The translations under genes were made by a program, and so were the position numbers. DNA of 56,374 nt from JAFKKF01 sp035651055 (GTDB lineage Bacteria; Pseudomonadota; Alphaproteobacteria; Rhizobiales; Kaistiaceae), in NCBI GenBank assembly GCA_035651055.1, contig DASRGK010000114.1, positions 1-56,374 of the forward strand, in the 5' to 3' direction. Below the pieces are notes generated by a model that worked only from the letters and a program-made list of their open reading frames with translations, searched no databases and was not told the DNA's origin. This document shows positions 33,829-42,005 of the stretch, one piece after another (positions within the stretch are counted from its first letter, which is position 1; each line of letters begins with the position of its first letter).

Positions 33829-35787
33829 ATGGCCGCGCATGAGCCGCGCATCGTCATCGAGACGCGCGAGGAACTGATCTACCTGCTCGCCGAGGCAGCG
33901 GCGATCGAGCACAACCTCATGTGCACGTACTTCTATGCCGCGTGGAGCCTGAAGCGCGGCACCGAAGACGGGCTCACCAAGCCGCAGGCCGAGGCCGTCC
34001 AGCGCTGGCGGCAGGCGATCATCTCGGTGGCCATCGAGGAGATGACCCACCTGACGCTGGTCAGCAACCTGGTCAGTGCGGTCGGCGGCGCACCGCATCT
34101 GTCGCGGCCGAATTTTCCGATTCCGGCCGGCTATCATCCCGACGGCGTCGTGGTCGAACTGGCACCCTTCTCGCGCGCCGTGCTCGAGCATTTCATCTTC
34201 CTCGAACGGCCCGAGGGGATCGAGGTCGCCGACCCCACCGAGTTTCCGCACCCGGCGCATTACGTGCGCAAGTTCGCGCGCGGCAGCCTCATGCCCTCGG
34301 CCCAGGACTACCGCACCGTCGGCCACCTCTACCGCGGCATCCGGCACGGGCTCGCCGTCCTCTCGCACCATATCGGCGAGCACATCCTGTTCTGCGGCGA
34401 CCCGGCGGCCCAGCTCGGCCCGGAGGATGTCAGCCTCACCGGCGCGCGCGTCATCACCGACCTCAAATCGGCGGAAGCCGCGATCGACACGATCATCGAG
34501 CAGGGCGAAGGCGCGCCGACGCACCGCGACGACAGCCACTACAGCCGCTTCATCGCCGTGCGCGACGAATACGACAAGCTGAGCAAGGCCGACCCGCATT
34601 TCCAGCCGGCGTTTCCGGTCGTCCGCAACCCGGTGCTGCGACCGCCCCTGGACCAGCACGATCGCGTCTACATCGATGCGCCGGAAGCGGCGCACGTGCT
34701 CGACCTGGCCAATGCGCTCTACGGCCACCTGCTGCGCTGCCTGGTGCAGAGCTTCGGGCGGACGACCGAGGAGCAGGAAGGCAAGCACGTCTTCATCGGG
34801 GTGGCGATCGACCTCATGTTCCTCCTCGACGCGGTCGCGAGCCACCTCGCCACCCTGCCGGCGCGGAAGAACCAGACCGGCGTCAACGCCGGCATGACCT
34901 TCACCATGCTCCGCGACGTGGCCAAGCTGCCGCCGGGTCCGGGCGAGCGCCGCTTCATGGCCGAGCGGCTTCTCGACATGGCCAAGCATGCCGACCAGCT
35001 CTTCCCGTCCGGGCATCCCCTCCACGAAACATCGGCGACGCTGGTTTCGCTGGCGGCGCGGATCGAACTGCCCGCCGGGCCCGGCGCCACCGACTCGTTC
35101 CCGCGGGCCGACGTCCATCCCTCGCACGCGGGAGAGGTGCCGCCGAAATCGCCGGACGTGGAGGTCGAGACCGGCAAGGCCGTCGAAATCCACTTCGCCA
35201 GCAAGCGCTGCATCCACGCCCGTTTCTGCGTCCTCGGCGCGCCGGCGGTGTTCCGCGCCAACACCCCGGGGACGTGGATCTATCCCGACGCGATGCCGGT
35301 CGACGACGTGGTCGAGATTGCCCATGCCTGCCCGTCCGGCGCGATCACCTATGTGCGCAAAGACGGCGGGGCGAACGAGACGGCGCCGCCGGTCAACCGG
35401 CTCAACCTGCGCGAAAACGGCCCCTACGCAATCCGCGCGCCGATCCGGCTGAAAGGCGTCGATGCGGGCTTCCGGGCGACTCTCTGCCGTTGCGGCGCGT
35501 CGAAGAACAAGCCGTTCTGCGACAATTCGCATATCGCCGCCGGCTTCAAGGCAACCGGCGAGCCGGACACGATCGAGTCGAACCCGCTCACGGTGCGCGA
35601 CGGGACGCTCGAAATCGCGCCGCAGACGAACGGCCCGCTGGTGATCGCCGGGAACCTCGAAATCTGCTCGGGCACGGGCCGCACGATCACCCGCGTCACC
35701 AAGGCGCGGCTTTGCCGCTGCGGCGGCTCACGTATGAAGCCCTTCTGCGACAATACCCACGCCAAGATCGGGTTTCAGGCGCCGTAG
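33829..35787 (+). CDS. ferritin-like / Fer4_19 / double CDGSH iron-sulfur protein
   Basis: A 652-residue soluble protein with three kinds of iron module. The N-terminal ferritin-like domain (VioB/RebD type) has EHNLMCTYFY and IEEMTHLTLVSNLV. At about 459-505 a Fer4_19-type module has KRCIHARFC and AHACPSGAITY. Two CDGSH domains close the protein, CRCGASKNKPFCDNSH from residue 553 and CRCGGSRMKPFCDNTH from 629, with Asn replacing the usual Gly. The role may be redox chemistry or iron-sulfur storage; the substrate is unknown. It has an ATG with cggaggg upstream and stands alone as a transcription unit after NDUFA12. Confidence 0.9.
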   Translation: MAAHEPRIVIETREELIYLLAEAAAIEHNLMCTYFYAAWSLKRGTEDGLTKPQAEAVQRWRQAIISVAIEEMTHLTLVSNLVSAVGGAPHLSRPNFPIPAGYHPDGVVVELAPFSRAVLEHFIFLERPEGIEVADPTEFPHPAHYVRKFARGSLMPSAQDYRTVGHLYRGIRHGLAVLSHHIGEHILFCGDPAAQLGPEDVSLTGARVITDLKSAEAAIDTIIEQGEGAPTHRDDSHYSRFIAVRDEYDKLSKADPHFQPAFPVVRNPVLRPPLDQHDRVYIDAPEAAHVLDLANALYGHLLRCLVQSFGRTTEEQEGKHVFIGVAIDLMFLLDAVASHLATLPARKNQTGVNAGMTFTMLRDVAKLPPGPGERRFMAERLLDMAKHADQLFPSGHPLHETSATLVSLAARIELPAGPGATDSFPRADVHPSHAGEVPPKSPDVEVETGKAVEIHFASKRCIHARFCVLGAPAVFRANTPGTWIYPDAMPVDDVVEIAHACPSGAITYVRKDGGANETAPPVNRLNLRENGPYAIRAPIRLKGVDAGFRATLCRCGASKNKPFCDNSHIAAGFKATGEPDTIESNPLTVRDGTLEIAPQTNGPLVIAGNLEICSGTGRTITRVTKARLCRCGGSRMKPFCDNTHAKIGFQAP

Positions 35788-35822
35788 CGAGGGAACAGCG
35801 AAGTAGCGAGTAGCCAATAGTG

Positions 35823-35867
35823 CGTCCGGCCTCCGGCTCTCCCGCTATTCGCTATTCGTGCCGGACG
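35823..35867. repeat. inverted repeat between convergent genes
   Basis: cgtccggc (35823-35830) and gccggacg (35860-35867) form an 8-bp stem. The loop carries the short tandem ctattcg-ctattcg, and just upstream gtagcgagtagccaatag is an imperfect complement of it. The element lies between the stops of two converging genes and could act as a bidirectional terminator. Confidence 0.5.
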
Positions 35868-35869
35868 GC

Positions 35870-36556
35870 TTAGGCCCGCACCGCGGCGTGGCCGTTCTTG
35901 CCGTTGCCGACGCGGGCGACGACCTGCGGGGCGTGCTTCTTCTTGCCCTTCTTCCCCACCTTCAGCACCTCACCGTGGCGGATCTCCGTACCCAGCACCT
36001 TCAGGCATTCGCGCATAAAGGCGGCGAGGCCGGTCCAGCCCTTGGCGGAAACTAGGGTGCCGTCGACATGCGCGCCCTTCGGCGGGACGTCGATATAGGT
36101 GCCGCCGGCAACGGTGACCTCCGGCTCGCAATACTGGAGCGCGGCGACTTCCTTGCCCCTGATCGTGTGCGGCACGGCCATCAGCACCTGGACGCCGTGG
36201 CAGATCGTGAAGATCGGCTTATCGGCGTCATGGAAGTGGTTGATGATCGCCTGCACGCGCTTGTCGATGCGGATGTATTCGGGGCCGCGGCCGCCGGCGA
36301 TATAGACCGCGTCATAGTCGGCCGGATCGACCTTGGAGAAGGTCTTGGTGACGTGATGCAGGTGGCCGACCTTTTCCGTGTAGGTCTGATGGCCTTCGAA
36401 ATCATGGAGCGAGGTATGCAGGATCTGGCCGGCCTTCTTGTCCGGACAGACGATGTCGACGTGGTGGCCGACCGCTTCCATGGCCTGATGGAAGACGAAG
36501 ATTTCGTATTCCTCGGTGAAGTCACCGACCAGCATCAGGATCTTCTTGCCGCCCAT
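35870..36556 (-). CDS. DJ-1/PfpI family protein
   Basis: A 228-residue member of the DJ-1/PfpI superfamily, which includes glyoxalase III, deglycase-like and protease-like enzymes. It begins MGGKKILMLVGDFTEEYEI, has YIAGGRGPEYI, and its nucleophile cysteine lies in TICHGVQVLMA with the usual glutamate-bearing EEYE motif early. The C-terminal 25 residues are lysine-rich (KVGKKGKKKH), an extension not needed for the fold. The ATG at 36554-36556 has gggaggga upstream; the longer open frame before it lacks homology. Confidence 0.92.
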   Translation of the reverse strand: MGGKKILMLVGDFTEEYEIFVFHQAMEAVGHHVDIVCPDKKAGQILHTSLHDFEGHQTYTEKVGHLHHVTKTFSKVDPADYDAVYIAGGRGPEYIRIDKRVQAIINHFHDADKPIFTICHGVQVLMAVPHTIRGKEVAALQYCEPEVTVAGGTYIDVPPKGAHVDGTLVSAKGWTGLAAFMRECLKVLGTEIRHGEVLKVGKKGKKKHAPQVVARVGNGKNGHAAVRA

Positions 36557-36683
36557 CTTTCTCCCTCCCGCGATCTCGATTTCACGGCGCCGAAGGGCGC
36601 CCTTCATTTCAGGATGCCATTGATCGGGAAAGTTACCCCCGATTGCAACTGAAAACAGGCCCGTTCGGATATGAACAGGGCTT

Positions 36684-38204
36684 TCAGGCGGCAGGCGCGG
36701 TGAGCGCGAGGCGCGCATCGGCCATCCAGGCGTCGAGCGCCTCGGCCTGGGCCGCCGTGAAGCGAAGGCCGAGCTTCGAGCGTCGCCACAGCACGTCCTC
36801 GGCGGTAATTGCCCACTCCTCCCGCATCAGCCAGGCGACCTCGGCTTCGGTGAGGTCGGCGCCGAAGACGCGGCCGAGATCGGCCAGGCTGCGCGCGCCC
36901 GTAAGGATGATCGGCGCGCGCGTTCCGTAGGCGTCGACCAGCCGCATCGCCATCATCTCGGGGACGAAAGGATAGGCCGCGCGGAGCGCGCGGACCACGT
37001 CGGCGGCTCCATCGACCGGGAAATGGCCGCCGGGAAGCGTGGCGTCCGCTGTCCAGCGCTTGCCGACCTTCATGTGCCGGCCGAGCCAGTCGAGCGCCTG
37101 CTCGGACAGACGGCGGAAGGTCGTGATCTTGCCGCCGAAGACGGAAAGGAGCGGAGCGGCGCCAGCGGGGGCATCGAGTTCAAGAACATAATCCCGCGTC
37201 GCCTCCTGGGCCTGCGAAGCGCCGTCGTCGTAGAGCGGACGGACGCCGGAATAGGCCCAGACGATCGGCACATCGATCGCAGAAACCCTGAAGTAGTCGC
37301 TGATCGTCGCCGTGAGATACGCGACCTCGGCGTCATCCATATGAACCTCGGACGGGTCGCCGTGGAAGTCCTCGTCGGTGGTGCCGATGAGGGTGAAATC
37401 GCGGTGATACGGGATGGCAAAGACGATCCGGCGGTCGCGGTTCTGGAACACGTAGGCGCGGTCGCCGTCGAAGAGCTTGCGGACGACAATGTGGCTGCCC
37501 TTTACCAGGCGGACATTGGCGCGGGCATTGGCGTGGACGACATGCTGCAGCACATCCGCGACCCAGGGACCGGCGGCGTTGACCAGCGCCCGCGCCATGA
37601 TCGTGCGGCGTTCGCCGGTCTCGACCGACTCGACCGAGATGCGCCAGAGGCCCCCTTCCCGCTGCGCGTCGAAGCAGCGGGTGCGCGTTTCGATGCTGGC
37701 GCCGCGGACGCGCGCGTCGACCGCGTTGAGGACGACGAGCCGGGAATCGTCGACGGTGCAGTCGGAGTATTCGAAGGCGGTGCGATACTGGTCCTGCAAG
37801 GGTCTGCCCGCCGGATCGGCAGCGAGCGACAAGGTCTTCGTCGGCGGGAGGAGCTTCCGCCCGCCGAGATGGTCGTAAACGAAGAGACCGAGCCGCAGGA
37901 ACCATGACGGCCGCAGTCCGGCGTGGTGCGGCAGGACGAAGCGAACCGGATGGATGATGTGCGGCGCCGCGCGCAGCAGCACTTCGCGTTCCGACAGCGC
38001 CTCGTGCACCAGCCGGAACGCATAGTGTTCGAGGTAGCGAAGGCCGCCGTGGATGAGCTTGGTCGAAGCGGACGAAGTCGCGCCGGCGAGATCGCCCGCC
38101 TCGCAGAGATATACCGAGAGGCCCCGGCCAGCCGCGTCGCGGGCAATGCCGCATCCGTTGATGCCGCCGCCGATGACGGCAAGGTCGTAAATCGCGACGC
38201 TCAC
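36684..38204 (-). CDS. glpD: aerobic glycerol-3-phosphate dehydrogenase
   Basis: A membrane-associated FAD enzyme that oxidises glycerol-3-phosphate to dihydroxyacetone phosphate and passes electrons to ubiquinone. The 506-residue protein starts with the FAD-binding YDLAVIGGGINGCGIARDAAGR, then TSSASTKLIHGGLRYLE, FTLIGTTDEDF and a C-terminal helical domain with FTAAQAEALDAWM. Length and motifs are normal. No glpR, glpK or transporter gene is next to it, so it stands as an isolated gene here. Confidence 0.96.
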   Translation of the reverse strand: MSVAIYDLAVIGGGINGCGIARDAAGRGLSVYLCEAGDLAGATSSASTKLIHGGLRYLEHYAFRLVHEALSEREVLLRAAPHIIHPVRFVLPHHAGLRPSWFLRLGLFVYDHLGGRKLLPPTKTLSLAADPAGRPLQDQYRTAFEYSDCTVDDSRLVVLNAVDARVRGASIETRTRCFDAQREGGLWRISVESVETGERRTIMARALVNAAGPWVADVLQHVVHANARANVRLVKGSHIVVRKLFDGDRAYVFQNRDRRIVFAIPYHRDFTLIGTTDEDFHGDPSEVHMDDAEVAYLTATISDYFRVSAIDVPIVWAYSGVRPLYDDGASQAQEATRDYVLELDAPAGAAPLLSVFGGKITTFRRLSEQALDWLGRHMKVGKRWTADATLPGGHFPVDGAADVVRALRAAYPFVPEMMAMRLVDAYGTRAPIILTGARSLADLGRVFGADLTEAEVAWLMREEWAITAEDVLWRRSKLGLRFTAAQAEALDAWMADARLALTAPAA

Positions 38205-38266
38205 GTTGGCCCGCCGGATGGGGAGTCCGGCGGGAAGAATGCCTTACTTGGGGAAAAAGGCGAAGC

Positions 38267-38422
38267 CTAGAATCTCCCCGTCAGCACCAGGATCAGCACC
38301 ACGATGGCAACGATGCCGAGGACGCCCGACGGGCCATAACCCCAGCCGCGCGAGTAGGGCCAGGAGGGAATGGCGCCGATGACAAGGAGAATGAGGATGA
38401 TAAGCAGGATCGTGCCAAGCAT
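38267..38422 (-). CDS. DUF3309 small membrane protein
   Basis: A 51-residue hydrophobic protein. It starts MLGTILLIILILLVIGAIP, has the central SWPYSRGWGYGPSG and a second helix ending LVLTGRF. This matches the DUF3309 family of two-helix proteins, widespread in proteobacteria and often stress-related, of unknown function. The ATG at 38420-38422 has a gcggag ribosome site 8 to 9 bases upstream. It lies 62 bases upstream of glpD on the same strand. A longer frame on the same strand (38244-38432) is only its shadow. Confidence 0.92.
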   Translation of the reverse strand: MLGTILLIILILLVIGAIPSWPYSRGWGYGPSGVLGIVAIVVLILVLTGRF

Positions 38423-38539
38423 GGCTAATCACTCCGCCGGATTCGTGAAAATCTGCGTGGTGCGCCGGCCCAGTTGCCTGCGCCGTGGCGGAAGAACGTC
38501 AAAGGCCGGCCTTGGTTCCGGGGCCGCCGACAACGCCGG

Positions 38540-38848
38540 CTAAAAGCCGCCCTTGAAGCGCGCGAGAATGCGAACGAGCGCGAAGCCGCCGAACATGATC
38601 CCGGCGATTGCGCCCCAGACCTTCTTGTTCATGCGGAGCCGCGCCAGCCCGACTTTGGCGCCGGGCGCGCTCGCGGGCGTCTTCGTCTGCCAGGTCTTTA
38701 CATCCTGGAGATGTATCCACTCGCGGGCGAAGGTGATCTTCTCGGGCGGCCACCGCTTGAGCACGACCTGCGAACGGACGCGCTCGATGCCGAGTTCGGC
38801 GAACTCCGCCGACCAGCGCTTGCGGACCGCGTCGTTGACGATCACCAT
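38540..38848 (-). CDS. uncharacterised small membrane-anchored protein
   Basis: About 102 residues, starting MVIVNDAVRKRWSAEF, with a conserved-looking globular part (VLKRWPPEKITFAREWIHLQD) and one C-terminal transmembrane helix (VWGAIAGIMFGGFALV) ending in a basic ARFKGGF tail. That makes it a likely tail-anchored protein. I do not recognise a named family. The frame is open to an ATG at 38944, which would add 32 low-complexity residues; I prefer the ATG at 38846-38848, but neither has a strong ribosome site. Confidence 0.65.
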   Translation of the reverse strand: MVIVNDAVRKRWSAEFAELGIERVRSQVVLKRWPPEKITFAREWIHLQDVKTWQTKTPASAPGAKVGLARLRMNKKVWGAIAGIMFGGFALVRILARFKGGF

Positions 38849-39038
38849 CCGCCGATACTGGTCTCCCCGCTGCGGAATTGCGAGTCCTCGGCCGGCAGGC
38901 AAAGGGCCGCGCCCGATGCCGCTCACCCCGGTCGCTCCCGTCACACCCGCTTAACCCTCGCAGGCGTTTGCGACGCCCTCGGCCGAACCGCCGGGGTATC
39001 CAGAGCATTGGTGGGACGATCCAGTCCGGAGAAGAACG

Positions 39039-39494
39039 ATGTTCCGCGGCTTCCTTCACGCAATCGTCCTGGCGGCAGCGACCTGTCTCGGCGTCGGCGT
39101 TGCCGAAGCCGGCTCGGGCTACGCAACCGGCGGTTTCACCCTGCGCACCGGCCCGGGCGCCACCTACAGCGAACTTGTCCGCGTGCCGCCGCGCGCGAAG
39201 CTCGGCGTCTATCGCTGCGCCGCCTGGTGCGAGATCACCTATGGCAATTATCGCGGCTACGCGCAGGCGCGCTTCGTCACCGTCGGTCGGAAGCCTTTCG
39301 CCGACTCGCTGCTCATCACCCCGGTCACCCCCGGTGCCCGTTCCTTCGTGCCGATCTACGTCAGTCCGCAGACCGCCTACATCACCGGCACCGTGGGCCC
39401 GAAATGCCGGCGCCGGCCGGCCGACATGCGGGTGTGGTACTACGACGGACGTTGGACCAACCGGCCCGACTATTTCATGATGGTGAAGCGGTAA
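39039..39494 (+). CDS. exported SH3-domain protein
   Basis: A 151-residue protein with a signal peptide (cleavage likely after GVAEA) followed by a bacterial SH3_3-type domain: GGFTLRTGPGATYSELVRVPPRAKLGVY, in which the LRTGPG pattern is typical, and GYAQARFV. Two cysteines (YRCAAWCEI) could form a disulfide in the periplasm. Such domains usually bind cell wall or partner proteins. The C-terminal part (RVWYYDGRWTNRPDYF) has no assigned role. Confidence 0.85.
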   Translation: MFRGFLHAIVLAAATCLGVGVAEAGSGYATGGFTLRTGPGATYSELVRVPPRAKLGVYRCAAWCEITYGNYRGYAQARFVTVGRKPFADSLLITPVTPGARSFVPIYVSPQTAYITGTVGPKCRRRPADMRVWYYDGRWTNRPDYFMMVKR

Positions 39495-39591
39495 CGCGGG
39501 TTCTGCGTCCCGGCCAGTGGCACGCGGGTCTTGCGGGAAGGAGGACGGCGGATACAGTCGCCGCCCGTTCCCTCACCCAGGATTCGTGATC

Positions 39592-40104
39592 ATGCCAATC
39601 TCGCTTTACGACGCGTCCGTTCCGTATTTCACGCAGATGCTGCGCGCCCTTGCTGCCAACCTCGACAAGGCGGCAGCGTACGCGGCAAGGCACCGGGTCG
39701 AAGCCCCGGTCATGCTGGGGCTCCGACTCTATCCCGATATGCTGCCGCTCGGCCGGCAGGTGCAGATCGCCAGCGACAACGCCAAAGGCGCGTCGGCCCG
39801 ACTCGCGAAGTCCGAGATTCCGCGATACGAGGATAACGAAGCGACCTTCGACGAGATGAAGGCGCGGATCGCCAAGACGATCGACTTCATGGCCGGCCTT
39901 GACCGCGATGCCTTTGCCGGCGCCGAAGACCGCGACGTGACCTGGCCCTCCGGCGGCAGCCAGCGGACCCTCCGCGGCAAGGACTATCTCTTCACGCACG
40001 CCATCCCGAATTTCACGTTCCATGTGACGATCGCTTACGCGATCATGCGGCACGTGGGCGTCGAACTCGGAAAGCGGGATTTTCTGGTCGGTCAGCAGGC
40101 CTGA
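39592..40104 (+). CDS. DUF1993 family protein
   Basis: A 170-residue soluble protein starting MPISLYDASVPYF. It matches DUF1993, a DinB-like four-helix bundle: LGLRLYPDMLPLGRQVQIASDNAKG early, the TFDEMKARIAKTIDF helix, and a C-terminal FHVTIAYAIMRHVGVELGKRDFL with histidines that may bind metal. The function is not known. The ATG at 39592 begins the domain; the frame upstream is not homologous. Confidence 0.92.
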   Translation: MPISLYDASVPYFTQMLRALAANLDKAAAYAARHRVEAPVMLGLRLYPDMLPLGRQVQIASDNAKGASARLAKSEIPRYEDNEATFDEMKARIAKTIDFMAGLDRDAFAGAEDRDVTWPSGGSQRTLRGKDYLFTHAIPNFTFHVTIAYAIMRHVGVELGKRDFLVGQQA

Positions 40105-40201
40105 CCTGGTTCCGCGGGGCGGGCGTCCGTTCCGTAAAGGATTTTGCCCAAAGCAAGCCGGGAAACGGCCATCCACGAGCAATTTACCCTGCGGCTTAAG
40201 G

Positions 40202-40240
40202 CCGGTTTTACTTTCGCAGGCAAGGGTGCCCTAAAACCGG
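40202..40240. promoter_or_regulatory. 9-bp inverted repeat just upstream of the EAL gene
   Basis: ccggtttta (40202-40210) and taaaaccgg (40232-40240) are exact reverse complements around a 21-base spacer, which itself holds ggca/tgcc. The right arm ends 9 bases before the proposed TTG start. The AT-containing arms stand out in this GC-rich genome. It fits a transcription factor operator or an RNA hairpin blocking the start. Confidence 0.6.
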
Positions 40241-40249
40241 ATTCAAGTT

Positions 40250-41872
40250 TTGACGGGCATCTGGACAAGGCGCGGTCGTATCCTGCTCGGCGTTCTCGGG
40301 CTGGTGCTTGCTTGCGCGCCGCTGGTCAGCGCGCACCTGCTCATCGACTACAACACGCGCGTCCAGGCAGAGCGTGACCTGAGCGAACTGGCGAAGGTGA
40401 CGATCGGGCGCGCCGAACTCGCCCTCGACGACGGCCTGCGGACGCTGACCGACCTCTCCCTTCTCGGCGTCTCCAAATGCGAGGAGAGGGCCTTCGACCT
40501 GATGCGGCGCGCGGTCTACGCGCATTTCCGGGTGAAGGAGGTGGGCATCCTCGGCCAGAAAGGCCAGATGATCTGCAATCACATGGGCGACGCCGTGTCC
40601 TTCTCGGCCCTGTCCAGTTCCTACACCACCCGCAACCGCAACGTCAGCCTCGAGCTGGTCGACCTCGGCGAGAGCGACCGGGTCGGCGTGATGCTGACCT
40701 GGACTTACGGCCCGGAAGGCGGTCTTGCCACGGTCGTGCCGAGCGAGGTCGTGGTGCCGGACCTGCTGCCGCGCATGCTGCACGCCGCCCAGGGCACGAT
40801 GACCATGCTCGATGGTGCCGTCGTCGGCCGGGTCCCCGCCGAGACCGCCCCGGCGCCGCCTCCCTCCGGGGAACTGGTCGCCGCCGTCGAAAGGTCGGCG
40901 CGCTATCCGATCAGCATGCGGATCGCGGCGCCGCTCTCCATCTTCGCGGCGCAGAACCGGAACATCCTCGTCTACGTCAATGTCGGCGGCGCGCTCCTCG
41001 GCATCCTGATCCTTGCGCTTCTCCTTTACGTGCTCCGCGGACCGCCGAGCGAGATCGCAGAACTGCGCCGCGGCGTCGAGCGCCACGAGTTCATCCCGTA
41101 CTACCAGCCGATCATCGAAATCGCCTCCGGCCGGCTCGTCGGCTGCGAGGTGCTGATGCGCTGGCGGAAGCCCGACGGCACGGTAATCCCACCGAGCGGC
41201 TTTATCCTCCACGCCGAGGCGACCGGCCTGATCAAGCCGATGACGATAGACCTCATGGAGCAGACACGCCGCGACCTCGAGGACACGTTCGGGCGGCACA
41301 AGGATCTGAAAATCAGCTTCAACCTCTTCCACACGCACTTCGTCAGCCTGCGCACCGTGCGCGACGTCGAGGCGTTGTTCGGGCACTCGAAGATCTCCTT
41401 CCAGCAACTCATCTTCGAGATCACCGAGCGCCAGCCGCTCGCCAGCGTCCAGCGCGCACAGGCGATCATCCGCCGCATCCAGGCGCTGGGCGCGCGCGTT
41501 GCGCTCGACGACGCCGGCACCGGCCATGCCGGCCTCGCCTACCTGCAGCAGCTCGGCGTCAACATCGTCAAGATCGACAAGCTCTTCATCGACTCGATCG
41601 GACAGCCGGGATCGGCGAGCCCGATCGTCGACTCGCTCATCCGCCTCGGTCATGACCTCGGAATGGAAGTGATCGCCGAGGGGGTCGAGACTTTCGACCA
41701 GCTCGACTACCTGCGGAACGCCGGAGCCGACCAGGCCCAGGGCTTCCTGTTCTCGCAGCCGCTCCCGGCCACCGCGTTCATCGACCTGGTCGAGGCGATG
41801 GAGCCGGGCGCCAAGGTGCTCGCCGCCATTCCGAGGCCCGCCCGCATCCGGCCCGCCGCCAAGGTCGCCTGA
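40250..41872 (+). CDS. cyclic-di-GMP phosphodiesterase, CSS sensor plus EAL
   Basis: A 540-residue inner-membrane protein: helix at about 10-30, a periplasmic CSS-motif-like sensor domain with cysteines (SKCEERAFD, GQMICNHMG), a second helix near 240-262, and a cytoplasmic EAL domain. Catalytic motifs are slightly altered: EVL for EAL (Glu300), FNLFHTHF for the NLS motif, FEITE, LDDAGTGHAG for DDFGTGYS, VKIDKLFID, and AEGVET. The metal-binding acids and lysine remain, so activity is likely. In CSS-EAL proteins disulfide state controls activity. The start is TTG; no strong ribosome site is seen, so the exact start is uncertain. Confidence 0.9.
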   Translation: MTGIWTRRGRILLGVLGLVLACAPLVSAHLLIDYNTRVQAERDLSELAKVTIGRAELALDDGLRTLTDLSLLGVSKCEERAFDLMRRAVYAHFRVKEVGILGQKGQMICNHMGDAVSFSALSSSYTTRNRNVSLELVDLGESDRVGVMLTWTYGPEGGLATVVPSEVVVPDLLPRMLHAAQGTMTMLDGAVVGRVPAETAPAPPPSGELVAAVERSARYPISMRIAAPLSIFAAQNRNILVYVNVGGALLGILILALLLYVLRGPPSEIAELRRGVERHEFIPYYQPIIEIASGRLVGCEVLMRWRKPDGTVIPPSGFILHAEATGLIKPMTIDLMEQTRRDLEDTFGRHKDLKISFNLFHTHFVSLRTVRDVEALFGHSKISFQQLIFEITERQPLASVQRAQAIIRRIQALGARVALDDAGTGHAGLAYLQQLGVNIVKIDKLFIDSIGQPGSASPIVDSLIRLGHDLGMEVIAEGVETFDQLDYLRNAGADQAQGFLFSQPLPATAFIDLVEAMEPGAKVLAAIPRPARIRPAAKVA

Positions 41873-42005
41873 AAGGACGTGGATTGCCTCAAAATGGCGG
41901 ATTTCTGCGTCTTGCGCTTGCCATCGAGTGTGGACAAGATGCCGCCTCAAATCGCTGGTTTCTCTAACCGCCCCAGCCGCGATTCCCCCCTTTGAGGAGG
42001 CCTTC

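Noticed and set aside
38499..39059. 186-codon minus-strand frame near the SH3 gene
   Set aside because: It overlaps the better-supported small membrane protein and is Arg/Ala/Gly-rich without a hydrophobic or domain pattern.
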